Origin: Nocardioides mangrovicus
GTDB taxonomy: Bacteria > Actinomycetota > Actinomycetes > Propionibacteriales > Nocardioidaceae
Assembly (NCBI RefSeq): GCF_003674065.1
Contig: NZ_RDBE01000010.1
Coordinates: forward strand, 336,806-400,805
DNA: 64,000 nucleotides
Direction of reading: 5' to 3'
Positions 7,375 through 15,293 of this stretch are shown piece by piece. The stretch's first letter is position 1, and every line of letters begins with the position of its first letter. The translations under genes and the position numbers were made by a program. The notes under the pieces are model-generated. The model saw nothing but the letters and a program-made list of their open reading frames with translations, ran no database searches and was not told the origin of the DNA.

Positions 7375-8539
7375 CAGCGGAACCGGGCCGCATCGTGCCG
7401 CGGCAGAGCGAGCAGACGAGAGTTCGCCGCATGGCGGGACCGAGGTCGCCCGGGACCTTGGCCGCGCCTGGAACACCGCCGACGTGCGTCTGTACCTACG
7501 AGGGGACCTGCCCGGTATCCGGCCGACGGTCGGTCGGCGCAGCGATGGGCAGTGCCTGCTCTATCCGGGTTCCACCCATTCCCTGGCCAGTGAGCCGGAG
7601 GCCGGGAAGTCGTGGCTCGCGCTCGCGATCTGCGTGCAGGAGATCAAGGCCGGCCGGCCCGTCGTGTACCTGGACTACGAGGACGGACCGGTCGGCATCT
7701 CACAGCGCTTGGTCGCGCTCGGGGCAACCGCGGAGGACCTAGCCGGGTTCACTCTCATCCACCCACAGGACGGTGCGTCCGGTGATGACGTGACCCGACT
7801 GTGCGAGGCGGTCACCGCGCACCACGTCAGTCTTGTCGTTCTCGACGGCATCACGGAGGCGTTCACCCTCCAAGGGCTCTCGAACGAGAACAACCAGGAC
7901 GCCGCATCGTTCTTCGGTTTCCTCCCCAACCGGCTGGCCCAGGCCGGGGCAGCGGTCCTCCTCCTAGATCACGAGGTGAAGCGGTCCAACGACCGAGGGC
8001 GCTTCGCGCTCGGCGCCGGGCACAAGCTGGCCGCCATCCGAGGGGCGGCCTTCAAGCTGCGTTCGCGGGAGCGGTTCAGCATCGGACGATCGGGCAGCTC
8101 GGAGCTCTACGTCGTGAAGGACCGGCCGGGTGCGGTGCGCCGCCTCGGGACACAGATCGGCCGCGACGACGTCCTTGTCGCCACACTGAACGTGCGAAGC
8201 GGAGGCCCTGACATGGTTGAGGTCTCTATCGACCCTCCGGACCTCGACCTCCACTTCCGCGAGGAGGAGTCGAACAAGGACCGCATCAAGAAGGAGATGG
8301 CCCTGGCCCTGCAGGAGTCCCAGGACGACCAGGAGGGAGGCTTCGAGAAGAAGAGCGACGTCTATGGCCTCATCCAGGGCCGGACGCAGGACAAGAGCGA
8401 CGCCCTGCGCGAACTCATCGAGGACGACTTCGTGAGTCCGAAGCCATACCGCCTGCTCAGGCCTTATCCCATTGACGGGGATGACCGGGATGAGGATCGC
8501 GTCAAGGACCTGCCAGCAGAGCCCGGTCGGGCTTCCTGA
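7358..8539 (+). CDS. RepA-like RecA-fold ATPase (replicative helicase/loader type)
   Basis: A 393-residue P-loop protein. The Walker A variant SEPEAGKS is at residues 78-85, DYED near 107, Walker B SLVVLDG near 158, and a conserved LLLDHEVK near 205. This is the pattern of RepA/KaiC-type hexameric ATPases paired with PrimPol proteins in mobile elements, where they unwind or load at the origin. The acidic, lysine-rich C-terminus has a short winged-helix-like segment (about residues 335-370). The GTG start lies inside the end of the PrimPol gene. Confidence 0.82.
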   Translation: MSEAPDSGTGPHRAAAERADESSPHGGTEVARDLGRAWNTADVRLYLRGDLPGIRPTVGRRSDGQCLLYPGSTHSLASEPEAGKSWLALAICVQEIKAGRPVVYLDYEDGPVGISQRLVALGATAEDLAGFTLIHPQDGASGDDVTRLCEAVTAHHVSLVVLDGITEAFTLQGLSNENNQDAASFFGFLPNRLAQAGAAVLLLDHEVKRSNDRGRFALGAGHKLAAIRGAAFKLRSRERFSIGRSGSSELYVVKDRPGAVRRLGTQIGRDDVLVATLNVRSGGPDMVEVSIDPPDLDLHFREEESNKDRIKKEMALALQESQDDQEGGFEKKSDVYGLIQGRTQDKSDALRELIEDDFVSPKPYRLLRPYPIDGDDRDEDRVKDLPAEPGRAS

Positions 8540-8560
8540 TCCTCTTCATCGGTGCTGTTC

Positions 8561-8580
8561 CCCCTATCCCGCCATAGGGG
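8561..8580 (+). terminator. Hairpin after the replication operon
   Basis: CCCCTAT and ATAGGGG form a 7-bp stem with a 6-nt loop, 21 bp after the RepA-like stop codon. There is no T-run, as is common in actinobacteria. A smaller GCCCG/CGGGC hairpin overlaps the end of the gene. Confidence 0.5.
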
Positions 8581-8663
8581 CGGGGGAAAGGGGAGAACAC
8601 GGCGCACCCTGCCCCTCCACGGGGCGCAGGAACGTTCCGGAAAGACTCGGCACACGGCCGAGT

Positions 8664-8684
8664 GATCGGATGCGATCTCCGATC
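8664..8684. repeat. Dyad repeat copy 1 (GATCGGA-N7-TCCGATC)
   Basis: A perfect inverted repeat, preceded by GT and followed by GC as in two of the other copies (24623, 31674; a variant is at 40038). It lies 125 bp downstream of the RepA-like gene and could act as a terminator or protein site. Confidence 0.7.
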
Positions 8685-8911
8685 GCCCCGAGGGGAAGGC
8701 CAGAATCACGACAAACGCTCAGCGTTGTCGAGTCGCAGAAGACGTTCGCCCGAGCAAGCCGCGCCCGGTAGTCCACGCAAACAGCCGGGCCCAACTGTGG
8801 GGCGGGTGCCTCTCGAACTCAATCGAGCCCGAGGAACCGCAGCGTGGTTGCAGTCCTGCCGCAGTTGCCTGCAGGCGCCCTTTGCGTCTCGTGGGCTGAA
8901 CGTCGACAGTG

Positions 8912-9013
8912 CTACTTGCAGCCGCCGTACGACGAGCAGGCTCCGTGCCTTCCCTGCTTGCAGTGAAGGCACTTGTTGCCAGCACCGCGGTCCTTCTCAC
9001 AAGCACAAGCCAT
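8912..9013 (-). CDS. 33-residue Cys-rich small protein
   Basis: The short frame starts at ATG 9013 and ends at TAG 8912. It has six cysteines at residues 3, 5, 15, 18, 27 and 33 and His17 and His24, including CxC and CLHC motifs: dense enough to bind one zinc or another metal. A purine-rich AAGGGA lies 6 nt upstream of the ATG. It faces the replication operon and has no partner on its strand. Coding status is inferred from the start, ribosome site and Cys pattern; no family is recognised. Confidence 0.6.
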   Translation of the reverse strand: MACACEKDRGAGNKCLHCKQGRHGACSSYGGCK

Positions 9014-9151
9014 GATCGGTCCCTTCCTCGGCGGGGCCCTACGCCCCGAGGTGGAGTCATCGTCAACTGGCGAGCGGTGGCGAGCAAGGGCTGCATAGAC
9101 AAGGTCGGTCCAGGACTCAGTCCGACGTCGATCCTGCCTTAACCTCCTGCC

Positions 9152-9895
9152 GTGCCGCTGTTCTCACGCCGACCCCGGAACCTCGTCCCGCAGGAGATCG
9201 TCGAGCAGCTCAACTCGTTCGGTAACGCGTCCTGGGAGGCGAAGCTGAACTCAGAGACCCTCGTCGACGACCGCTTCAACTGGCCTAACTTCTTCGCCAG
9301 GTTCCTGCCGGCCTATCAGACTGATCTCGCTCGGTCGATCGCTGAGCTGCATGCGGCGGCCGGAGCGGACGGGCTCGCCCGCTACGGCGGCTACCGCTTG
9401 GTGGCGGAGTTCGATGCCGCCTGCGAGGACCCCAATTACCTCGAGATGATGGACGCGGCCCTGGACCTCATGTACGAGCACGACTTGTCGAGCATCCATC
9501 TCACGGGCTATGAGCGAGATCGGTGGATGACTACGCGCGGCGACGTGAAAACGACGTTCGACCGCATCGTGGAGGTCGAACTCGACCCGAGGCTGGTGTC
9601 CGGGCTTGAGATCGAGCCGGGGCAGAGGATCATGCTCGCATTGATGGGTCCGAAGCCTCTAGACAACCAGTTCTGGATCGAACGGCGCGAAGACTCGATG
9701 TACGAAGGCTTCTCGATGCGTCAGTGGGACTCGGACGCGGGCGTGTTGACGCGATGCGAGGAGAAGGAGATCGGTTCCTCGGCGACGGTGGAGGAAGCGC
9801 TCGCGAGCCTTGGTCGCTACCTCCGTCGAGCCCCGTACTGGGCGCATTCCGCACTCGATCCGTTCTTCCCTGAGAAAAGGGAGACCTCAGGCTGA
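9152..9895 (+). CDS. Protein of unknown function beginning MPLFSRRPRN
   Basis: A 247-residue soluble protein with a GTG start and no recognised domain. The N-terminal third is helical (EQLNSFGNASWEAKL...), followed by a conserved-looking YGGYRLVAEFDAAC segment and an acidic middle. It has no signal peptide or membrane segment. The start M-[PG]-[LI]-F-[SN] is shared with three other unknown proteins around the FtsK locus (15294, 17453, 18451). There is no strong ribosome site upstream of the GTG, so the start is uncertain. It converges on the WXG100/FtsK operon. Confidence 0.7.
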   Translation: MPLFSRRPRNLVPQEIVEQLNSFGNASWEAKLNSETLVDDRFNWPNFFARFLPAYQTDLARSIAELHAAAGADGLARYGGYRLVAEFDAACEDPNYLEMMDAALDLMYEHDLSSIHLTGYERDRWMTTRGDVKTTFDRIVEVELDPRLVSGLEIEPGQRIMLALMGPKPLDNQFWIERREDSMYEGFSMRQWDSDAGVLTRCEEKEIGSSATVEEALASLGRYLRRAPYWAHSALDPFFPEKRETSG

Positions 9896-10009
9896 TGTCC
9901 GGCGAGCTCGTTGACGTCGAACCGATCCTCGCTGTGACGTTCCACGAATCGTTGTTGCGGCCGATATCGCTTGCTCGTTTAAGGTCAACAAAGTGCCCCG
10001 GGTGCTGCG

Positions 10010-10216
10010 CTACCTCAGAAGTTTGCTCGCGGCTTCGCATTGCTGGGATGCCTTGGCGAGCGCCTGCAGCAATGTAGCTGCGGAGTTGCCCAGTGGCAGC
10101 AGCCGCTGCTTGTCGAACTGGTGGCGTTGAGGGTCCGACCAGGCGCTAGCAGCCTGGCTGGCGTTAGCGAGCTCGGCCCTCGCGCTCTCGACGCGACGCG
10201 TGGCTTCGTCAAGCAC
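10010..10216 (-). CDS. Small WXG100-like helical hairpin protein
   Basis: 68 residues from the GTG at 10216, which overlaps the upstream stop (TAGTG). The pattern is helix, then AWSDPQRHQFDKQRL, then helix. The WSDxxRxxF turn resembles WXG100-family proteins, although the Gly of W-x-G is not present. It is the last gene of the FtsK operon and could be a secreted or chaperone partner of the WXG100-like protein at 10917. The family assignment is by eye and tentative. Confidence 0.55.
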   Translation of the reverse strand: MLDEATRRVESARAELANASQAASAWSDPQRHQFDKQRLLPLGNSAATLLQALAKASQQCEAASKLLR

Positions 10217-10920
10217 TAGTCGCCCCCCTGCAGGTCGCCCCAAAGTCGCTCACTTTCGGCCTTTCTGGTCTCGTCCAGCACGTAGTGCCGATTGGTCTCG
10301 TTCTGACGCTCGACCAGATCAGCGATACTGGCGTCCCCGCCAGACGTGCTGATGTCAAAGGCATGCGCCGCGTTCGAGAGATCCATCGCTGCTCCGTGAC
10401 CGGCACCGAATATCTCGGCGCCTACCACTAGTCCGGTTCCGGCGCTGCGGAGATGCTGTTCGAACGTACCGCGCAGGGTGGCGATCTTGGCATCGAGATC
10501 CGCGAGAGCCGAGGATGCCAGTGAGGAATGTTCAGCCACCTTGCTCTCGATGCCGCGCATGACACCGCCTAGATCATGATCGGCCTGCGCGATCAACTGA
10601 ACCGCTCGGCGACTCTTGTCGAGCTGTTGTTTGCACTCCGCTGTGCGCGCGGTCAGAGCTGAGACCCGGGCTCGCAGCGGACCACAGTTGTCCCGGCACT
10701 GCGATAACGCCGACTTTGCGTTCTGGAGTTCTCGTTCAGCCCGCTGCAACTGGCTACGCCGCGACTCCACAGACTGCTCGGCGCTACGGCGCTGCGCTGC
10801 CAAGTCCTTGCGGGCGAGCGCCATCGCCTCGCGCATGGTTTCCGCGAATCGTGTTACGCCGGTCCTCAGACTCTTGACGGCCGGGCGCTCGTTCTTGACC
10901 TGATCAGTCAATGCCGTCAC
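10216..10920 (-). CDS. Coiled-coil protein of the FtsK/WXG100 operon
   Basis: 234 residues. About residues 25-130 are long heptad-rich helices (RRSQLQRAERELQNAK and the following segments), interrupted by a CRDNC pair and a third Cys. A Gly-rich short segment (GTGLVVGAEIFGAGHG) lies near 160-175, and the C-terminus is polar. It has no signal peptide. It starts at GTG 10920 overlapping the WXG100-like stop (GTGA) and abuts the next gene. It may be a structural or secreted substrate protein of the system. No family recognised. Confidence 0.7.
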   Translation of the reverse strand: MTALTDQVKNERPAVKSLRTGVTRFAETMREAMALARKDLAAQRRSAEQSVESRRSQLQRAERELQNAKSALSQCRDNCGPLRARVSALTARTAECKQQLDKSRRAVQLIAQADHDLGGVMRGIESKVAEHSSLASSALADLDAKIATLRGTFEQHLRSAGTGLVVGAEIFGAGHGAAMDLSNAAHAFDISTSGGDASIADLVERQNETNRHYVLDETRKAESERLWGDLQGGD

Positions 10921-11192
10921 ATCCTGACGTTTCGGATATCTTCAAGCTTGCTGGCGAGCTGCTTCAATCCCTTAGCCATCTGATCGACGTCACTGGACAT
11001 GAAACTGTCGATCTTCTTCTGCAGGTCGCGATACTTGCCCTCGAACTGTTGCTTGCGCGAGTCGTGCCAGTTGGCTTGGGCGAGGGCTCCCTGCACCTTC
11101 TTTGAGGCCTTAGTCACCTCATCCCTGTAGGCAGCCAACGCGCCCGCCAGCTTCCGGATGTCTTGCGGGCTTGCATTGACCATGTCACTCAT
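10917..11192 (-). CDS. WXG100-family-like protein (type VII secretion substrate type)
   Basis: A 91-residue helical hairpin. The central turn NWHDSRKQQFEGKY carries the invariant Trp followed by H-D and the R...FE pattern found in many WXG100-like proteins. The length of about 90 residues, the lack of a signal peptide and adjacency to an FtsK/EccC-like ATPase fit the ESAT-6/WXG100 group, which is exported as dimers by type VII-like systems. ATG 11192 has AGGAG 6 nt upstream. It lies 54 bp after the ATPase gene. Confidence 0.78.
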   Translation of the reverse strand: MSDMVNASPQDIRKLAGALAAYRDEVTKASKKVQGALAQANWHDSRKQQFEGKYRDLQKKIDSFMSSDVDQMAKGLKQLASKLEDIRNVRM

Positions 11193-11246
11193 TAAGAACT
11201 CCTACCGTTGTGGTGGTCGCCGCCGAGAGTCGGCCGTTGATCAATG

Positions 11247-14200
11247 TCATTGTGTTGCGCGCGCTGGCGAGTTGCTCGGACGCTTGTCCCCTCTCAAGAG
11301 GGGGCGGTACCCGCGGACCCGCTTGGCCGTGCCTTTCAGACGGTCGCCGATCAGGAGCTGTCCGTATCGCAGCGGTGGCACATCGCCGTAGTCGCCGCTC
11401 ACCAGCAAGAGATCTCGTTCGCCTACGGAGCTTCCGGCTATGCGCAGGGTTAACTCGTTGATGAGCTCGGGGCCGAGGCGCATCTCTACAGACCGCGCTC
11501 GGTCAGCGGCGACCACCACATGGATGCCAACCTCGGGACCGTTGATAAGAATGCGGGCGAGGTGGATCGCAGGGCCAGAACTATCCTCGGCTGCGTCATA
11601 AGGGTCGAACGGTGTGAGGGCCAGAGCTCGTTGCACCCCGCATAGGACGAGGAGTCTCCCTGGCGCTCCGAACTCCTCGGCGGTCTGCCTGGCGTTTACG
11701 GCGTCGCGGAGGTCGCGCAGGGTGGCCTCCATCGCTCTCGACCTGAGGTAGCGCGCACTTGTCAGTTGAGCGATTTCAGCGACACGTAGGTCGTCTTCAG
11801 CAGGGTCTTCACCAAGGAAGTCGATCAGGGTGACTTCGACCTCGCGCTGTCGAGCAGCTAGCAGCACGGAGTGGAGTGCTCCGCGTATAGCGGGATCGGT
11901 GGACTCTTCGTCGACGTTGTCGCCTAACAGGAGCAGGTTGGATCCCTGCATTCGTGAGAGAACGATGGATTCGGTGTCGGCGAGACTGAAGGGCTCGCCG
12001 ATGTCGATCGTGAATCGCCCTCCCACGATCGGATCCATCCGCGGCGAAGGTCGCGAGACAGCGGCGTCCCCATCGAAGACCCGCGGACGGCGTGTCCACC
12101 CGAAGGCCGCGGCTTTGGACGCGAGGTCTCTGAGGATGGCGCTGCGGTCGGCGGTCGGCACGTAGAGCCCTTGGAACGGCTGGTTCCTCGACTCCTCACC
12201 TCGAGAGGGGTTGAATAACCCCTCTCCTGTCTTAGTAAGCAGTCGTGTTGCCTTGTTGCTCTCACCCATGACGATCTCCGCGTCGTACTCGTTGCACATG
12301 AATGCCACGCGCTGGGGGAGCAAGGTCAACGTCGGGCGGTCCATTGCTGGCATGTTGGAGAGAGTCTGGGAAGCCACGACGACATGCGCACCCGAGAACG
12401 GGCCCATCCTGACGATGTTGCTGAATGCCGCGAAAGCTGCAAGACCGATATCGTCGGCTTCCTCGAAGAGCTCGTGAAACTCGTCGACAATCACGACGAT
12501 CCGCGCGAGCTTCTCGCCGGTCGTCGCGCGGTACTCGGTGATGTTCGCTATGCCTGTGCCATGGTGCTTCATGAGTTGTGCGCGGCGTTGAATCTCCCGC
12601 TCGATGCCGACGAGGACTGCAAGCGAGAACTCACGTTCTGAGCGGATAGAGACCATGCGCGCGTGAGGAAGGTTCTCGTACACCTTGAACTCGACGCCGT
12701 GCTTGGCGTCGATGAGATATAGCTCGAGCTCCTCTGGCGAGTAAAGCATCGCCAAGGTGAGGATCATGGAGTGAAGCGAGGTGGTCTTGCCCGAGCGAGG
12801 CAGGCCGACCATGATCGCACCGCCCGCGACCTCGGTCGACGAGAAATACATCGAGGTCACCCCCTGCGCACCGGAGCGGCCGATGGGTGCGACGGCGTTA
12901 TTGACGGTGGACCCCTGCCACCAAGAGTCTGGATCGGTGGACAACGCCGGCCTCGCTTGGTCGAGGTCGGGGAGGATCCCCACGCGCGCTCGGTTGAAGA
13001 CGGGCAACAAGGAGTCCAGGGTGACCGCGGCAGGGTTCGCCTGAACCTCTCGAACCGCTGCGCCGATGCGGGTAAGGAGTCGCGCAAAGCCCGTCTCGGG
13101 GTTGCCATCGGCATCGAACACGAGTGGCGCCGGGGGGTCGGGGCGGAGATATAGAGCCACCTTGCCGACGGGCGCGCCAAGTTCGAGCCGCGCAACTGCG
13201 CCTCTCGCCGGGTCCACAAGAGGCGGCGCCCGCAGGATAACTGGCTTCAGGTTCAGCAGTCCGTCCTGGTTGCCGCCGGTGACCTCGACGGTCAACTTCT
13301 GCCCGGCGCTGAGACCATTCGGCCAGCGACCCGGGCTGAGGGCCTGAAGCTCGGACAAGTCGATCGTGCCGCGCTCGCCGTCGGGAAGCGAGAGGACGGC
13401 GTGCGTGGAGGTCGAGCTGACGACCGTCCCTGAATATTTGGCTCGGGGAGCGGATTCAAACGGTTCACGGACCGGTTGCAAGGTGTGCCCGAAGTCGACC
13501 TTTTGCATGCTGCGAATCAGACGGTTGATCTCGATGTCGTCGTATGGCTTGGCCCTCTCCACTTCCTTGTTGTACTGCAGGACCGTGTAGACGCCGCAAC
13601 GCGGACCGTTCTCAATCAGACTCAGAAGCTGTTTCGCCGCCTTGGTCGAGAAGCCGGTCGGGTAATCGAAGATGGCGATTAGGCGATAGGGCTGCGCAAC
13701 CTCGCCAGCGTGCTCGTTGTAGTCGTCGATCGACTCGAACTGTCCTCGGAGATACTTGGAGATAACGACCTCGAGGTGGTCGGAAAGATCGTCCATAAGT
13801 CGTTCGATATCCCGCTCGGTGGTCCAAGTCTTCTCATCGACCAGTTGCCCGTCGTAGTCCGCCAAATGGCGAAACCCGGCGACCGACTGACCGAGAGCGA
13901 CCGGGTCAACAGCCTTGACATGAAGGGCACCCGGTGGGACAGCGGCGAAGAGGCGGAGCAGGAGAGATTTCACCAGGTCGATTGCCTGCTCCCGATCGCC
14001 GACGTCGGCTCCTACCGACAATCCGGCCTCGAACGGGAACGAAATGAGTGCAGGGATGGGGAGGACGCTGAGAGCCTCAGGCAGTTCGGGGACCAGTTCG
14101 CCGAGCCGGATCAGTCGCTGGACCTCGTCGACTGTCGATGGTGAGTCCCAGCGGGGATCGGACCAGCCTGCACCGGAAAGGTTCAGGCTCACCTCCACGT

Positions 14201-14828
14201 CACTGATGGTCTTGTTCAAATCGTCTGTAAGTTCGCGCTGGCGCGCCCGTTGCTTCTCGCGCTCCGCCTGCAGGAGTACATCGACCGACGCAGACACTTC
14301 GCTGACCCGCTCAGAGATCCAGTGCTGGGTCAGAGACGGGATCGCACGGTGAATCAGGTCCAAGCGATCGAGGTCCTGCCACACTGCGTCGGGGACTTGG
14401 GGACAACTTGAAGCTCTCTTGAACACTTTCGCGCTCCACGCCTTGTGCTCAGCCTGGAACTTGCCAGCGGTGTCGTTGACCCGCGAGAAGATTGCCTTCC
14501 ACTGCTCGACTGCTTCCCACAGAGTGGAAGGCAGGTCTCCGGGCGGCATGTGCTTGATGCGTACGCCCTCATAGGAGCCGAACTTTGCACGCAGGATTGA
14601 GCCGTAGGAGCGAGCAGCGCCAAGTTCCGGTGCTGCCTCGACAGCACGGCTCGCCTGTTCGCGCGCGTCGGCCTCGGCGCTCGCCATGCCCGTCCGGCGG
14701 CTCATGCCCAGTGCCTCGATCGCTGCGCAATCATCGCGGTAGGAGCCTTGAAGCCGAACAGTTTCGTTCAGCATGCGGCGCATGAGTTGGTCCGCGCTGA
14801 CTCGCGGGCCGGCGTCTGGGTCACTCAC
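11247..14828 (-). CDS. Large FtsK/SpoIIIE (EccC-like) ATPase with a probable S1/OB-fold insert
   Basis: 1193 residues. About 1-240 are helical and coiled-coil; about 250-455 look like a degenerate FtsK-type ATPase domain without a P-loop; about 462-530 read like an S1/OB-fold (YSGTVVSSTSTHAVLSL...GTIDLSEL...LSAGQKLTVEV); about 640-900 are the active domain, with Walker A GLPRSGKTT (675-683) and Walker B VVIVDEFHELF (near 778-788); about 940-1165 are a third, P-loop-less domain. Multiple ATPase domains in one chain are typical of EccC, the type VII secretion motor, but no transmembrane segment or other ESX component is seen. GTG start at 14828, with GAGGG upstream. First gene of a four-gene operon. 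Confidence 0.82.
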   Translation of the reverse strand: MSDPDAGPRVSADQLMRRMLNETVRLQGSYRDDCAAIEALGMSRRTGMASAEADAREQASRAVEAAPELGAARSYGSILRAKFGSYEGVRIKHMPPGDLPSTLWEAVEQWKAIFSRVNDTAGKFQAEHKAWSAKVFKRASSCPQVPDAVWQDLDRLDLIHRAIPSLTQHWISERVSEVSASVDVLLQAEREKQRARQRELTDDLNKTISDVEVSLNLSGAGWSDPRWDSPSTVDEVQRLIRLGELVPELPEALSVLPIPALISFPFEAGLSVGADVGDREQAIDLVKSLLLRLFAAVPPGALHVKAVDPVALGQSVAGFRHLADYDGQLVDEKTWTTERDIERLMDDLSDHLEVVISKYLRGQFESIDDYNEHAGEVAQPYRLIAIFDYPTGFSTKAAKQLLSLIENGPRCGVYTVLQYNKEVERAKPYDDIEINRLIRSMQKVDFGHTLQPVREPFESAPRAKYSGTVVSSTSTHAVLSLPDGERGTIDLSELQALSPGRWPNGLSAGQKLTVEVTGGNQDGLLNLKPVILRAPPLVDPARGAVARLELGAPVGKVALYLRPDPPAPLVFDADGNPETGFARLLTRIGAAVREVQANPAAVTLDSLLPVFNRARVGILPDLDQARPALSTDPDSWWQGSTVNNAVAPIGRSGAQGVTSMYFSSTEVAGGAIMVGLPRSGKTTSLHSMILTLAMLYSPEELELYLIDAKHGVEFKVYENLPHARMVSIRSEREFSLAVLVGIEREIQRRAQLMKHHGTGIANITEYRATTGEKLARIVVIVDEFHELFEEADDIGLAAFAAFSNIVRMGPFSGAHVVVASQTLSNMPAMDRPTLTLLPQRVAFMCNEYDAEIVMGESNKATRLLTKTGEGLFNPSRGEESRNQPFQGLYVPTADRSAILRDLASKAAAFGWTRRPRVFDGDAAVSRPSPRMDPIVGGRFTIDIGEPFSLADTESIVLSRMQGSNLLLLGDNVDEESTDPAIRGALHSVLLAARQREVEVTLIDFLGEDPAEDDLRVAEIAQLTSARYLRSRAMEATLRDLRDAVNARQTAEEFGAPGRLLVLCGVQRALALTPFDPYDAAEDSSGPAIHLARILINGPEVGIHVVVAADRARSVEMRLGPELINELTLRIAGSSVGERDLLLVSGDYGDVPPLRYGQLLIGDRLKGTAKRVRGYRPLLRGDKRPSNSPARATQ

Positions 14829-15293
14829 GGGCTGCCCTCGGATCTTCGCGGTTCGCTTCTACAGGATTTGGGCCGCGCGGAACACTCGGCGCCGGCTGGC
14901 ACGCTACGTCTTCCCGGTGCTGACAATCCGTGTTTTGGCGGTTCTGATTCTGCCTGCTCTTCGCGGCCACAGGTCGCGTTCCATCGACTCGACTGGGCGA
15001 GGGGGCGCCGACTACGCGATGCATTTGACTGGATGCTCCAGCAGAGCCCTTGCACGTCGTCTAGGCCAGCCAGATGGATAAATCGGTCGTAGCGCACCAC
15101 GGTTGGGCATCTGCAGCCAAGCTCTGGACGGCCGTGTAATCGTGCGCAGGACTCGCTCCATTGTCTGCGCATCATGGGTCGCTGAATGGATGACCCGGCG
15201 CACTCAGCGGTGCGCGTGCCCGCAACAGGAACCCACGACCGCAACCGGATCACCCATCGGTGGTCCTCGGTGCCGACTTGGAAGGTCACGAAG
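14829..15293. other. Divergent regulatory region between the FtsK operon and the Sel1 gene
   Basis: 465 bp without a convincing gene on either strand. It must hold promoters for both divergent units. I could not pick out a confident -35/-10 pair or palindrome. Confidence 0.4.

Larger units (their letters stand above)
8540..9151. other. Intergenic region: hairpins, dyad repeat and one tiny gene
   Basis: It contains the hairpin at 8561-8580, a copy of the element-wide GATCGGA dyad at 8664-8684, and a 33-codon Cys-rich gene on the minus strand (8912-9013). The remainder shows no convincing coding. Being directly downstream of PrimPol/RepA, it is also a possible place for the element's replication origin, but I see no clear iterons. 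Confidence 0.5.

Noticed and set aside
7265..8902. A 22-bp imperfect match (inverted) between the PrimPol gene and the downstream intergenic region as replication iterons
   Set aside because: About 19 of 22 positions match, which is expected by chance many times in a GC-rich window of this size.
8662..9015. 117-codon plus-strand frame in the RepA-downstream region
   Set aside because: No ribosome site, Arg/Ser/Pro-rich product, and it is antisense to the better-supported Cys-rich mini-gene.
11247..14828. The FtsK-like protein as a conjugative TraB translocase
   Set aside because: Its operon of WXG100-like and coiled-coil proteins and its multi-ATPase layout fit EccC-type motors better, and no C-terminal DNA-binding winged helix is recognisable.
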